64,000 bases of DNA from Fimbriimonadaceae bacterium (GCA_024710805.1 JANJUB010000073.1:1-64000), one strand, 5' to 3'; shown: positions 18,291 to 27,845, numbered from the stretch's first letter. The notes: generated by a model from the letters alone, not told the origin. A program made the numbers and translations.

Positions 18291-20657
18291 ATGTGGCTTC
18301 CTTTGATCATTGGCGGGGCGCTACAAGCTCCGACGAGTCCGAACCGGGTCTACGTCCGGGGCGAGACCTTGGCGCTGGAGGCTCCGGGTGCAACCGCGGC
18401 CACGGTTGTGGGAACGCCTCTGACTGCTTCGATCAACGGGTCGAAACTAACCTTACCGACTGCCGCATTGAGGCCCGGAAGCTACACTTTGGAGTTTAGC
18501 GGTGGCCAAGTCCGCAGGCTGAACTTCGAAGTCGCCCCGGCCCCGGCGGCCGGCCGATATCCGCTCTGGCGCTGGGGAGGAACCGCTCCGAAAAGCTTCG
18601 GCTACTACCGAGATCGAGGGTTCACTAGCGTCGGCTCACCCATGATCACCGGCGTGCTCGATGGAAACGAGAAAACGGTGCGTGACATCCAGCTGAGTCT
18701 CGACGAAGCCGCCCGCCAAGGTCTCGACTACAGCATCTACCTCAACCCGCTGTACGACCCGAAGTGGAAGTCGGCTCCCGGATCCCTCGCCGAACGGTTC
18801 GACGGATCCAAGATGACCCAGGCTTACCCACGCAATCCGGCAGTGATCGACCACGCGAAGTCGGTGGCCCGCCGCACGGCGGATCTCTTCGGTGATTACC
18901 CCGCTTGGCGACAGTCGCTGCTCGGGTCCGAGTTCCAACTGGACTACAACTTCGCGACCGATGCCGCCGCCCTCGGCCGCACAGAGGCGAACATCGACGT
19001 TCGATCGGCGGGAATCTACCGTCAGCCCAAGGAGAACCTCCCCATTAATGGAGTCATTGAGGACACCAACCCGCGATACCGATTTCTGACCTGGTGGTTC
19101 CACCGCGGGATGGGGGACGCCGCGCTAAACGAGGCCATGTCGATCTTACTTCGCGCGCGCAAGAACGACCTAGTGACCTGGCACGATCCTTACCGGCTCG
19201 CTCCCGTGTCGGGGAGCGCGCGCGGACTGGGTGCGGTTTCCACGTGGACCTATGCCCAGCCGGATATGACCCGGCTCTACTCCACAAGGATTCTGCAGGC
19301 GGCCGCTCGCATCGACCGTCAGCGAGCGATGCAGACGATCACGCTGTTCCTCTATCCGCGGTTCGTGGAGTCGATCGGCAACGATGCCGGCTCGCTCGAG
19401 AACGACCGTCCGGGCGGAAACAACTACTACACCGCCGGCCCCGACTTTGCCCGCCAAGCGCTCTGGCTGGTGTTCTCGCAACGCCCCGATATCATGGGAA
19501 TCTACTTCGGCGGCGCGCTTCAGCCCGACGCGCCGAATGTCGATGCCCGCCGGGCCTCACCGGACACGTTCGATGCGATCGGCGAGGTCAGCCGTCGCCT
19601 GATCGCGCCGTACGGACCGACCGTTTTGGCGGGTACGCCGCTCAAGCCCAAGGTTGCCCTGCTCATGAGTGCCGCGGCCATCTGGCTTGGCGAGTCGCCG
19701 AAGAACGTGGGCTACCCCACCGAGCAGTTCCTGCCCTATGCTTCTCTGCTTGCGATGAACCACATCCCGTTTGATGTGGTGCTCGACGAGGACGTGACGG
19801 CGGGCCGGCTGAGCGGATATGAAGTGCTGGTGATGCCACAGGCTGGGGCGTTGACGCGTTCGATGGTGTCGCAAATCCAGCGCTTTACCGCGGGCGGCGG
19901 TAGGGTGATTGCCGATGCTTCGCTCAAGGCAGATATCGGTGCGGTGACCAAGACGAACTTCGACTTCTCGTTCCAGAGCCGGGTGGACGGCGTCGCCGCG
20001 GCCAAGGGCGAGGCCATCACCGCCGACGAGAACCGCCGCCGGATGGAGGGCTATGCAGCCGACCTTGGCAAACTGCTGAGGGTCGAGCGATTTGCGTGGG
20101 CGGACTCACCGCGCGCACTGGTCAACACGGTCGATGCCGGTGATCTCAAGTTGGTGTTCGCCGTGAATGACAACCGCGACTTCGGACCGCGATTTGGCGC
20201 GGCGAAGCTGCACATGGAGAAGGGAGTTCTGCTCCCGACGCGCCTGTCCATCGCCGGCAAGGGCGTGGTCTACGATACGGAGACTGGCGCCCGGCTGGAC
20301 TCGCCGATTGCCGCGACCTTGCCTGCCGCCGAAGGCAAGCTCTACGCAGTACTCCCCGAACTAGGCCCGGTCCTGGCCGTGCTGCCTCCGGCTTCGTTTG
20401 AGCCGGGCAGACCGAGCCCGATCACGGGAACCGTCAAGTTCCCGTCCGGCAAAGCACCTCGCGGTGCCTACCCGCTTTGGATCGAAGTCACTGATCCCAG
20501 TGGGGTGAACCGCGAGTTCACCCGAGCGATCACGGCCAAGGACGGAGCTTTCTCACTTCCCTTCGTCCCCGCGGTCAACGACCCAGCGGGCACGTGGAAG
20601 GTCGAGGTGACCGACCTCGTCACCCGCAAGAAAGTCTCGGCGACCTTCAACCGATAA
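18291..20657 (+). CDS. secreted glycosidase-like protein with beta-galactosidase trimerisation-type domain
   Basis: A 788-residue protein with an N-terminal hydrophobic segment, a beta-sandwich (residues 15-85), a TIM-barrel-like region (about 90-440) with glycosidase-like phrases (DYSIYLNPLYDPKW, IMGIYFGGALQPD), then a glutamine-amidotransferase-fold domain like the trimerisation domain of GH42 beta-galactosidases (KVALLMSAAAIWLG through SGYEVLVMPQAGALT and GGGRVIADASL, about 450-560), and a C-terminal beta-sandwich like the MG2 domain of alpha-2-macroglobulins (SPITGTVKFPSGKAPRGAY). The catalytic acids cannot be assigned with confidence, so the enzymatic role is inferred from layout. Monocistronic, between the pdhAB terminator and pabBC. 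Confidence 0.7.
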   Translation: MWLPLIIGGALQAPTSPNRVYVRGETLALEAPGATAATVVGTPLTASINGSKLTLPTAALRPGSYTLEFSGGQVRRLNFEVAPAPAAGRYPLWRWGGTAPKSFGYYRDRGFTSVGSPMITGVLDGNEKTVRDIQLSLDEAARQGLDYSIYLNPLYDPKWKSAPGSLAERFDGSKMTQAYPRNPAVIDHAKSVARRTADLFGDYPAWRQSLLGSEFQLDYNFATDAAALGRTEANIDVRSAGIYRQPKENLPINGVIEDTNPRYRFLTWWFHRGMGDAALNEAMSILLRARKNDLVTWHDPYRLAPVSGSARGLGAVSTWTYAQPDMTRLYSTRILQAAARIDRQRAMQTITLFLYPRFVESIGNDAGSLENDRPGGNNYYTAGPDFARQALWLVFSQRPDIMGIYFGGALQPDAPNVDARRASPDTFDAIGEVSRRLIAPYGPTVLAGTPLKPKVALLMSAAAIWLGESPKNVGYPTEQFLPYASLLAMNHIPFDVVLDEDVTAGRLSGYEVLVMPQAGALTRSMVSQIQRFTAGGGRVIADASLKADIGAVTKTNFDFSFQSRVDGVAAAKGEAITADENRRRMEGYAADLGKLLRVERFAWADSPRALVNTVDAGDLKLVFAVNDNRDFGPRFGAAKLHMEKGVLLPTRLSIAGKGVVYDTETGARLDSPIAATLPAAEGKLYAVLPELGPVLAVLPPASFEPGRPSPITGTVKFPSGKAPRGAYPLWIEVTDPSGVNREFTRAITAKDGAFSLPFVPAVNDPAGTWKVEVTDLVTRKKVSATFNR

Positions 20658-20679
20658 GGCGCGGTACCCTCGGCTCGCA

Positions 20680-22437
20680 TTGAACGAAGCAATCCTGCGT
20701 GTTCGGACTGACCATGGCCAGCTGGTATGGCGGCGGTACAACCGTCCGGTTCAGACCTTCTCGGCCGAGCGTCTAGACGAGGTCGTATCCAAGTTGGCCG
20801 AAGTCGAAACCGCAGCGCAGGGTGGGTTAGCGTGCGTGGGGTTCATTGCCTACGAAGCAGCCGCGGCGTTTGACCCCTCCTTGACCACGCATCCGCCCCA
20901 GGGCGTGTTGCTTCGGTTCACAGCGTTTGAGTCATGGGAGGATTGCGACGTGCTCCCCTTGCCGCCGACCTCGTCGGTTGAGGACATGGGCTGGGACCCG
21001 GAACTGGACGATCACGCGTACGCTTCGGCGGTTGAGCGGGTTCGGGAACTCATCGCGGCGGGCGATACCTACCAAGTTAACTTGACCCTGCGTCTTCGCT
21101 CCCGCACCTTGGCCGACCCAGCCGCGCTCTTCCGCCAGATGGCGCATTGCCCGAAAACGGCGTACAGCGCGTATCTGAGCGACGACAACTTCGCGCTTTG
21201 CTGCGCGAGCCCGGAGCTATTCTTCGAGCTTGATGAAAACGTGATCCGATCGTCGCCGATGAAGGGGACGGCCCCTCGCGGGCGCACCACCTCCGAGGAC
21301 GCGAAACTCGCCGGCGACCTGGCTCAGAGCGAGAAGAACCGGGCCGAGAACTTGATGATCCTGGATATGGTGAGGAACGACCTGGGTCGAATCGCGGAGA
21401 CCGGAACGGTCCGCGTCGAAGACCTCTTCAAGGTTGAGCGATACGAGACCGTTCACCAGATGATCTCAACCGTCTCAGCACGGACGTCGGAACCACTCGT
21501 CGACATCTTCCGAGCCCTCTTCCCCGCTGCCTCGATGACCGGCGCACCCAAACGGCGCACGATGGAGATCATTCGTGATCTCGAGGCCAGCCCTCGCGGA
21601 GCATATGCTGGGTGCATCGGGGTGGTCGGCCCGGGTCGGCATGCACGATTCGGGGTCGCGATCCGCACGGCCGTGCTCGATCGACACCGTGGCGAGTGGG
21701 AGTATGGGGTCGGTGGGGGCATTGTTTGGGACTCCTCACCCGCCGACGAGCACGCCGAATGGGTGACAAAGACCGCCGTCTTGCGGCCACCTCCGGCCGA
21801 GTTCTCGTTGCTTGAGACCTTCCGCTTCGCGACAGATCAAGGCTATTGGCTGTTCGACCGCCATCTGGAGCGGCTGATCGACTCGGCGGAGTACTTCGAT
21901 CGGCCAATCGACGTGTTCGAGGTCGTACGAGCCCTGCACGACGCCGCGATCGCTTCCCCCGAGCCAAAGCGCGTGCGATTGCTCGTCGATCCAAGCGGAA
22001 GCGCCACGGCAATGGCGTCCCCTCTTGAAGCATGGCCAGCAGAACCACACGTGGCGATCGCAAACCAACCCGTCGATCCCGCGGATCGGATGCTCTTCCA
22101 CAAGACCACCCACCGGAGCCTCTACAATCAGGCGCGGGCCGACCACCCGGGCTGCGATGAGGTTTTGCTGTGGAACACCCGTGGCGAGATCACGGAGGGG
22201 ACGTTCAGCAACGTCATGTTTCGCCTCGAGGGAAAGCTCTACACGCCACCGCTCGATTGCGGATTGCTGCCCGGGGTCCTGCGAGCCAAGTTGATCGAAG
22301 AGGGCAACCTCCTTGAGCGCGTGTTGACGGTGGAAGAACTTGGGTCGGTCGAGGCGATCTATCTCCTGAACTCGGTGCGGGGTATCAGCGCCCCGATCCG
22401 ACTCCATTTGCCGGAGTTCAACGTTCACAATAGATAG
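20680..22437 (+). CDS. pabBC: aminodeoxychorismate synthase component I fused to aminodeoxychorismate lyase
   Basis: A 585-residue fusion for two steps of p-aminobenzoate synthesis for folate. Residues 1-365 are a chorismate-binding PabB domain: YQVNLTLRLRS, SPMKGTAPRG, AENLMILDMVRNDLGR, SMTGAPKRRTMEII. From about residue 375 (FSLLETFRF) to the end is a fold-type IV PLP lyase (PabC): the likely PLP Lys is in FHKTTHRSLYN, and DEVLLWNTRGEITEGTFSNV is typical. The start is a TTG at 20680, the first possible start in frame with the conserved N-terminus. The glutamine amidotransferase partner PabA is not in the window. It leads a tightly packed group with the next three genes. Confidence 0.92.
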   Translation: MNEAILRVRTDHGQLVWRRYNRPVQTFSAERLDEVVSKLAEVETAAQGGLACVGFIAYEAAAAFDPSLTTHPPQGVLLRFTAFESWEDCDVLPLPPTSSVEDMGWDPELDDHAYASAVERVRELIAAGDTYQVNLTLRLRSRTLADPAALFRQMAHCPKTAYSAYLSDDNFALCCASPELFFELDENVIRSSPMKGTAPRGRTTSEDAKLAGDLAQSEKNRAENLMILDMVRNDLGRIAETGTVRVEDLFKVERYETVHQMISTVSARTSEPLVDIFRALFPAASMTGAPKRRTMEIIRDLEASPRGAYAGCIGVVGPGRHARFGVAIRTAVLDRHRGEWEYGVGGGIVWDSSPADEHAEWVTKTAVLRPPPAEFSLLETFRFATDQGYWLFDRHLERLIDSAEYFDRPIDVFEVVRALHDAAIASPEPKRVRLLVDPSGSATAMASPLEAWPAEPHVAIANQPVDPADRMLFHKTTHRSLYNQARADHPGCDEVLLWNTRGEITEGTFSNVMFRLEGKLYTPPLDCGLLPGVLRAKLIEEGNLLERVLTVEELGSVEAIYLLNSVRGISAPIRLHLPEFNVHNR

Positions 22438-22439
22438 AC

Positions 22440-22661
22440 ATGATCGGACGGTTGATCTTGACGATGGCGGTGATTCTGGCCGCAATCGGGTTGCTGGTGA
22501 TGCTCGCCGAGCGCTACCCGGCGTTCCGGTTTGGGCGATTGCCCGGGGACATCATGATCGAACGAGGCGAAACCAAGATCTTCATCCCCATCACCAGTAT
22601 GCTGCTCTTCAGCCTGCTGATCAGCCTAGGATTCGCGCTGCTGCGGGTGTTCAAGCGTTGA
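22440..22661 (+). CDS. DUF2905 small membrane protein
   Basis: A 73-residue protein with two membrane segments (residues 5-24 and 50-68) separated by FRFGRLPGDIMIERGETKIFIPI, the signature of the DUF2905 family. Function unknown. It begins 2 bp after pabBC and overlaps the next gene by 4 bp. In many bacteria members of this family sit near queA and ruvB genes, which fits queA two genes downstream (recollection, not checked). Confidence 0.85.
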   Translation: MIGRLILTMAVILAAIGLLVMLAERYPAFRFGRLPGDIMIERGETKIFIPITSMLLFSLLISLGFALLRVFKR

Positions 22662-23365
22662 AAGTCAAGCTCGTTTCTTTCGATGCCGCGCATACGCTGA
22701 TCGACGTGAATTGGCATCCCGGCGGGTTCGCGGTGCTGAATGCCCGCGAGGCCGGGCTCGACCTCGACCCGGTCCCCGCCGCAGAACTCTATGACCGCCT
22801 GCTGCGCACCCGCTGGATGCACTTTCGCGAACTTAACTTAACCCGCGACGAGGCCCAAACCGACGCGTTCTGGAATGAGCTCACTGCGGATTGGCTTGCG
22901 CAGCTCAACATCTCCGGCGTCGACTCCGTGGCGTTGAGCGAGCGCGGACGCCAGCGGATGTACGGCCCGAACTCACCCTGCTTCCGGCTCTACGGCGACA
23001 CTCTCGCAGGGCTAGAAGCGGTCGCTGCGCTCGGCCTGCCCATGGTGATCTTGAGCAACTGGGACATCTCACTCCACCGCACCGTTCGATCGCTAGGCAT
23101 CGAGGATCGGTTCCTGCAAGTGTTCGCCTCACTGGAGCACGGCGTCGAGAAGCCGGAGACCGAGTTGTTCCGAGTGGTCGAGGAGGCGACGGGCTATGCG
23201 CCGGAGGAGATTTTGCACGTGGGCGACCACCCGCTGGACGACCTGCAGGGTGCGATCGGAGCTGGCTGGCACGCGGCATTGCTGGATCGCGCCTCGGACG
23301 AAGTCTCCCGCCCCCGGATTCCCTCGCTGCATCACGTGCCGGAGGCGATCGCTTGGATCGGCTGA
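22658..23365 (+). CDS. HAD-family hydrolase (REG-2-like)
   Basis: A 235-residue haloacid-dehalogenase-type hydrolase. Motif I is FDAAHTL with Asp9 as the nucleophile; the second Asp of the usual DxD is replaced by Ala, as in REG-2-like members. Motif II is ILSNWD, the motif III Lys is in GVEKPETELF, and motif IV is HVGDHPLDDLQGA. Probably a small-molecule phosphatase; substrate unknown. The start is a TTG that overlaps the stop of the DUF2905 gene (TTGA), a coupling arrangement. Confidence 0.87.
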   Translation: MKVKLVSFDAAHTLIDVNWHPGGFAVLNAREAGLDLDPVPAAELYDRLLRTRWMHFRELNLTRDEAQTDAFWNELTADWLAQLNISGVDSVALSERGRQRMYGPNSPCFRLYGDTLAGLEAVAALGLPMVILSNWDISLHRTVRSLGIEDRFLQVFASLEHGVEKPETELFRVVEEATGYAPEEILHVGDHPLDDLQGAIGAGWHAALLDRASDEVSRPRIPSLHHVPEAIAWIG

Positions 23366-24363
23366 GCGACTACGATTACGAACTGCCCGAGTCGCTCATC
23401 GCCCAGACGCCGCTGGATGACCGCGCGGCCGCAAGGCTCCTGTTGCTCCATCGTGCGACGAGGACCGTCGAGCACGGACACTTCCGCGACGTCGAGAAGA
23501 TTCTTCAGCGCGGTGACCTGCTTGTCGTCAACAACACGCGCGTAACGGCCCGCCGCATCTTCGGCCGCAAGCCTACCGGTGGCGAGGTCGAGCTGCTGCT
23601 GCTTCATGAACTCGGTCCGTGGCGCTTCGAATGCCTGGCGCGCCCCGGCCGCAGACTTCCGGTCGGGTCGATCATCGAGTTCGGCGAAGGGTGGCCCGTT
23701 GCGACCGTCGTCGCCGTGTCCGACGGCCCAACGCGAACCGTTGAGTTCTCGGACGATCCCAGGGCCTTGCTCGCTGCAGCGGGAACCGTCCCTTTGCCGC
23801 CCTACATCGCAAATCCCATCGAGGACCCCGAGCGCTACCAAACCGTGTTTGCCCAAGCTGGAGGCAGCGCCGCCGCGCCAACGGCTGGGCTGCACTTCAC
23901 CGATGAACTCGTCACACGGCTTCGTACGCAAGGTGTGGACTTCGCTGAGGTGACGCTGAACGTGGGGATCGACACGTTCCGCCCCGTGCAGGTGGAGCAG
24001 CTCGATCTTCACGAAATGCACGGCGAGACTTGCACGCTGCCGACCGAAACCGCCGACAAGATCCACGGTTGCCGTGGGCGCGTCATTGCCGTAGGGACGA
24101 CCTCAGTGCGCACGCTCGAGACCTTTGCTTTGGGTCCACGGCGTGTGGAGACGGGAACGCGTTCGACTTCCCTCTTCATCCGACCCGGCTATCAGTTTCA
24201 GATCATCGACGGGATGTTCACAAACTTCCACATGCCCCGCACGACGATGCTCATGATGATCGCCGCGTTCGCGGGACACGCCGCGGTCTTCGAGGCGTAC
24301 CGCCAGGCCGTCGAGCAGCGTTACCGGTTTCTCAGCTTCGGCGACTCGATGCTGATTCTCTGA
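23353..24363 (+). CDS. queA: S-adenosylmethionine:tRNA ribosyltransferase-isomerase
   Basis: A 336-residue enzyme that moves the ribosyl part of SAM to 7-aminomethyl-7-deazaguanine in tRNA, making epoxyqueuosine. Typical family segments are present: DYELPESLIAQTPL at the N-terminus, LLVVNNTRVTARRIFG, AAPTAGLHFTDEL, VGIDTFRPV, HGETC, AVGTTSVRTLET and FTNFHMPRTTMLMMIAAFAG. The start is a TTG at 23353 placing the conserved N-terminus in the usual position; it overlaps the HAD gene by 13 bp. The frame is open further upstream but that is the HAD gene read in another frame. No tgt or queG gene is adjacent. Confidence 0.94.
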   Translation: MDRLSDYDYELPESLIAQTPLDDRAAARLLLLHRATRTVEHGHFRDVEKILQRGDLLVVNNTRVTARRIFGRKPTGGEVELLLLHELGPWRFECLARPGRRLPVGSIIEFGEGWPVATVVAVSDGPTRTVEFSDDPRALLAAAGTVPLPPYIANPIEDPERYQTVFAQAGGSAAAPTAGLHFTDELVTRLRTQGVDFAEVTLNVGIDTFRPVQVEQLDLHEMHGETCTLPTETADKIHGCRGRVIAVGTTSVRTLETFALGPRRVETGTRSTSLFIRPGYQFQIIDGMFTNFHMPRTTMLMMIAAFAGHAAVFEAYRQAVEQRYRFLSFGDSMLIL

Positions 24364-24369
24364 GCCACA

Positions 24370-24840
24370 ATGAACGCCATGGAATCACGTATGCCGGGGG
24401 TCCACCTCGTTCCGCTGAAGCGCTTCGCCGACGCCCGTGGCTGGCTGACTGAGCTGTTTCGCCACGATGAACTGCCGGGGGACTTCCGCCCGGCGATGAG
24501 CTACCTCAGCGTGACCCATCCGGGCATCGCCCGCGGCCCGCACGAGCACGTTGGCCAGACCGATGGCTTCGCGTTCATCGATGGCGCGTACGATCTCTAT
24601 CTGTGGGAGAACCGACCCGGCCACGAGCAGTGCGCTGAGGTGTTCCGGCTTGGGAGCGACGCTCCGACCCTGGTGATCGTCCCGCCCGGCGTGGTTCATG
24701 CCTACCGCAACGTGGGCGACCGCGATGCGTTCGTGCTGAACTTCCCGGATCAGCTGTACGCGGGATGGGGCAAGAAGGAACCGGTTGACGAGATTCGGCA
24801 TGAAGACGCCGAGGACTCGCGCTTCCGCTTGCCGAGCTAG
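24370..24840 (+). CDS. dTDP-4-dehydrorhamnose 3,5-epimerase-like cupin
   Basis: A 156-residue RmlC-family cupin. Recognisable are ARGPHEHVGQTDGFAFIDG, with the His in the catalytic position of the usual RGLHxQ motif, and LVIVPPGVVHAYRNVGD. Length is slightly shorter than RmlC (about 180). No other rhamnose genes are nearby, so it may act on another nucleotide sugar. It starts 6 bp after queA. Its TAG overlaps the stop of the facing gene in a shared CTAG. Confidence 0.8.
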   Translation: MNAMESRMPGVHLVPLKRFADARGWLTELFRHDELPGDFRPAMSYLSVTHPGIARGPHEHVGQTDGFAFIDGAYDLYLWENRPGHEQCAEVFRLGSDAPTLVIVPPGVVHAYRNVGDRDAFVLNFPDQLYAGWGKKEPVDEIRHEDAEDSRFRLPS

Positions 24841-26654
24841 TACACCTTGCGGATGGGGTTCGAACCCGAACCCACCGGCCGCACGACAATCGTCGCCGGG
24901 TAGCTGCTACCCGAGAGCGGTACGGTCATCATCGTCAGCTGACGCTTCTCGCCCGGCTGGAGTCTCACGCGCATGATCTGCGCTTCTTCCTTGGGCTGGA
25001 GCAGCGGCGTTCGGCGGACTTCACCATTGAGCACGAAGAGAGCCCCGGAGTAACCGGCGCTGGCCTCGAACACGACCTCGATGTCGGCCGAGTCGGTCTG
25101 CGGGTTCTCCACGCGGGCTTCGATGTTGTAGAACACCCCGAAGTTGCCGTCGAGGCCCTTGCCGTCGGGGCGAGGAATCGGACGCTGGCCGATGCGAATG
25201 AAGCCATGTCGTCCGCCGACCGCGTAATCCACCGACTCGTTGCGGAACGGCGAGGGGTAAATGTGATTCGAAAGCTCAAGACTCGCGCTGCCTTCGTAGT
25301 CGAGGCTTCGCGGCGGCTGCCGACGCCACGGCGTCGGAACCGTCAACGCGGCCGCCGTCTTGGGTCCGCCGTCGTAAGGCGGCATCGAGTCCATGCGGAA
25401 GAGCAGGTCGCTTGGGCCACCCGGCAGCAAGCGCAAGTAGCAGAGGCCGCTCATCGTATCTTGCGGGGCCAAGCGGCGGAATGCCAAGGAAATCGACGCT
25501 CTCGGCGGAACCGTAACGACCTCACCCGACGAGTGCACCCAGTTGCGGAGCATCTGATCGCCGGCGACGATGCCCGCCAGCACCGGATTGCGGTCGGGCC
25601 GGCTGTCGCCGGGCATGATGACGACTCGCGCCGGCTGACTCGATTCGTTGACGAGCTGGCCCTCGATGTACATTCCGGCGGGCGTCGCGTTGAGGTGATG
25701 GTAGAGCAGCCGCACCGGTTGCTCGCGCTCGAGCTTCGCCGCAAAGAGGTTCTGGTATCGAGCGACGTTCTCCGGATGGTTGCAGTACCACAGGGCAACC
25801 TCGTTCTTGAATCCGATCGCCTCGTTGCGGACCGTCACCTGGATATTGCCGTCCACGGGAAACGCGTTCTCGCCATTGACGCTGACCGGGATGTTCAGCA
25901 CCTTGGCTGCCTCCGAGTTCATCATGCCCGGGTCCGGAAGCTTGAAGGCAGAGTCGGTACCGGGCTCCGAGCGGAAGCGAGTCCACAGCACTCCCTCGAT
26001 TGCGCCACGGACCATTTCTGGGCTCGCCGGGTTGCCGGTCACCACCACTTGAAACGCCTGCGGCAACTGCGCGGCCATCGGCGCGACCCGCACACGCAGG
26101 GTCTTCGTGATCTCTCCGTAGGCCAGGGTGAGCGTTGCGTCACCGGCGGTTCGGCCCTGCACGGTCAAGACATTGTCCTTTCGCGTCCCGACAGCCACGG
26201 CGGCGTTGTCGGTCTTGACGCTTGCGCGTCTCGCATGGCGACCGGTCAGGGTGAGGGTCTGGGTTCGGCCGATGGGAACCTTGAGGCTGTCGGTCGGGAG
26301 TTGCAGCGGTGGGAGCGTAATCGCTCGCTGAAGTGAAGCCATCCAGCGCTGAGCGAGCACTTTGGCGGAAACGCCATGCGACTTGGCTTCTTTGGCGGCG
26401 GCAGTAATGACAATCCGGCTGCCGTGAACGACATGGTAGGACGTGCCGGCTTTGCGAAGCTTGAGCGGGGCATCGTCGGGCAGTTTGGCGAAGGAAGCGC
26501 CGACAGTCTTGGCTCGCTCCTCGTTGCGGCCGGACTTGAGCGTGACGACCAACTGGTCGTTCACATACACACTTGCGCCGTCCACCTTCACGGTGGCAGC
26601 CCAGGCGCCGACGACCCCGAGCAACGCGGCGATGGTGGCGATGGCCCTCCTCAT
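24837..26654 (-). CDS. secreted protein of unknown function
   Basis: A 605-residue protein with a signal peptide (residues 1-19, ATIAALLGVVGAWAA), then a domain starting VKVDGASVYVNDQLVVTL, which resembles N-terminal segments of copper-amine-oxidase-like or stalk domains. Residues 110-185 look like an Ig-like (Big_2-type) domain: SLKVPIGRTQTLTLTGRHA and DNVLTVQGRTAGDATLTLAYG. The remaining 420 residues are beta-rich with no motif I recognise. GGAG lies before the ATG. It converges on the RmlC-like gene, sharing the CTAG stop. Possibly envelope-associated; function not assigned. Confidence 0.75.
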   Translation of the reverse strand: MRRAIATIAALLGVVGAWAATVKVDGASVYVNDQLVVTLKSGRNEERAKTVGASFAKLPDDAPLKLRKAGTSYHVVHGSRIVITAAAKEAKSHGVSAKVLAQRWMASLQRAITLPPLQLPTDSLKVPIGRTQTLTLTGRHARRASVKTDNAAVAVGTRKDNVLTVQGRTAGDATLTLAYGEITKTLRVRVAPMAAQLPQAFQVVVTGNPASPEMVRGAIEGVLWTRFRSEPGTDSAFKLPDPGMMNSEAAKVLNIPVSVNGENAFPVDGNIQVTVRNEAIGFKNEVALWYCNHPENVARYQNLFAAKLEREQPVRLLYHHLNATPAGMYIEGQLVNESSQPARVVIMPGDSRPDRNPVLAGIVAGDQMLRNWVHSSGEVVTVPPRASISLAFRRLAPQDTMSGLCYLRLLPGGPSDLLFRMDSMPPYDGGPKTAAALTVPTPWRRQPPRSLDYEGSASLELSNHIYPSPFRNESVDYAVGGRHGFIRIGQRPIPRPDGKGLDGNFGVFYNIEARVENPQTDSADIEVVFEASAGYSGALFVLNGEVRRTPLLQPKEEAQIMRVRLQPGEKRQLTMMTVPLSGSSYPATIVVRPVGSGSNPIRKVY

Positions 26655-26714
26655 GCGTCTCCACCCCCTTCGGGCAGAGCGAGAGTGTACCCCCGGGGGC
26701 TATCCTCTAGGCTC

Positions 26715-27833
26715 ATGAAGCGCGTGGTGATCCTCGGTTCGACCGGCAGCATCGGTACGCAAACCCTCGATATCGTGCGCCAGCACCCGGACGATCTGAA
26801 GGTGGTTGGGCTGGCAGCCGCGAAAAACGGCTGGGCGCTCCTCGACCAGGCGCAGCAGTTCGACGTTAAGCGGGCGGTGCTGTTCGATGAGCGTGCGGCG
26901 GCCGAGTTCGACCTCCCCGGCGGCATGGATGCGATGATCGAACTGGCGACGGGCGACGACGTAGACATCGTCGTCGTTTCGGTAGCCGGCGTGATCGGCT
27001 TGCGCCCGACGATCGAGGCCATTCGCGCGGGCAAGCACATCGCGCTCGCGAGCAAGGAAGTGCTCGTCGCGGCGGGTGAAATCGTGATGCCCTTGGTGCG
27101 CGAGCACGGCGTGCGCATGACCCCCATCGACAGCGAACACAGTGCGCTTTTCCAGTGCCTCCAGGGCTACACCGCGGACCAGATCGACTCGCTGATCCTC
27201 ACCGCCAGCGGCGGGCCGTTCCGAGGACGGAAGCGCGCCGAACTCGCCGAGATCACCGTCGAGCAGGCTCTGAATCATCCGACGTGGCGGATGGGCGGCA
27301 AGATCACGATCGACTCCGCGACGCTCATGAACAAGGGGCTGGAGACGATCGAGGCCAAGTGGCTGTTCGGCGTCGAGATGGAGCAGACGGAGGTGGTCAT
27401 CCATCCTCAGAGCATCGTCCACTCGTTCGCCAAGTTCCGCGACGGCAGCGTTTTGGGCCAGCTGGGCTGGCCGGATATGCGCCTACCCATCCAATATGCG
27501 CTGCTCTATCCCGAGCGCAAGCCGAACGAACTGCCGCCGTGGAATCCCGTCGACACGCCGACGCTGACGTTTGAGCCCGTCGATCACGAGACGTTTCCGG
27601 CGATTCAGCTCGCTCGCGAAGCGGCGCGAATCGGGGGGACGATGCCGTGCGTCTTCAATGCGGCGAACGAGGAAGCGGCGAACGCCTTCCTCCGGGGAGA
27701 ACTCGGGTTCTTGGCGATAAGCTCGACGGTCGAAGCCGTCATGTCGGAACATCAACCCGAACCGGCAACGCTCGAATCGCTGCTTGCCACCGACGCGTGG
27801 GCCCGGGAAACCCTCCGCGCCAAAATGGAGTAA
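26715..27833 (+). CDS. dxr: 1-deoxy-D-xylulose 5-phosphate reductoisomerase
   Basis: A 372-residue enzyme of the MEP isoprenoid pathway that converts DXP to 2-C-methyl-D-erythritol 4-phosphate with NADPH. Seen: ILGSTGSIGTQTLDIV (nucleotide binding, residues 6-21), metal-binding TPIDSEHSALFQCL, the substrate loop ASGGPFRG, and NHPTWRMGGKITIDSATLMN followed by KGLETIEAKWLF. Normal length. Start at the ATG of MKRVVILG; the frame stays open upstream through a divergent gene. It is 12 bp ahead of rseP, an arrangement conserved in many bacteria. Confidence 0.96.
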   Translation: MKRVVILGSTGSIGTQTLDIVRQHPDDLKVVGLAAAKNGWALLDQAQQFDVKRAVLFDERAAAEFDLPGGMDAMIELATGDDVDIVVVSVAGVIGLRPTIEAIRAGKHIALASKEVLVAAGEIVMPLVREHGVRMTPIDSEHSALFQCLQGYTADQIDSLILTASGGPFRGRKRAELAEITVEQALNHPTWRMGGKITIDSATLMNKGLETIEAKWLFGVEMEQTEVVIHPQSIVHSFAKFRDGSVLGQLGWPDMRLPIQYALLYPERKPNELPPWNPVDTPTLTFEPVDHETFPAIQLAREAARIGGTMPCVFNAANEEAANAFLRGELGFLAISSTVEAVMSEHQPEPATLESLLATDAWARETLRAKME

Positions 27834-27845
27834 AGACGAAAGCCT

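Noticed and set aside
24845-24875. tRNA-like GGTTCGAACCC T-loop sequence
   Set aside because: No acceptor, D or anticodon arms can be folded around it and it is the 3' end of a coding sequence (VGSGSNPIRKVY).
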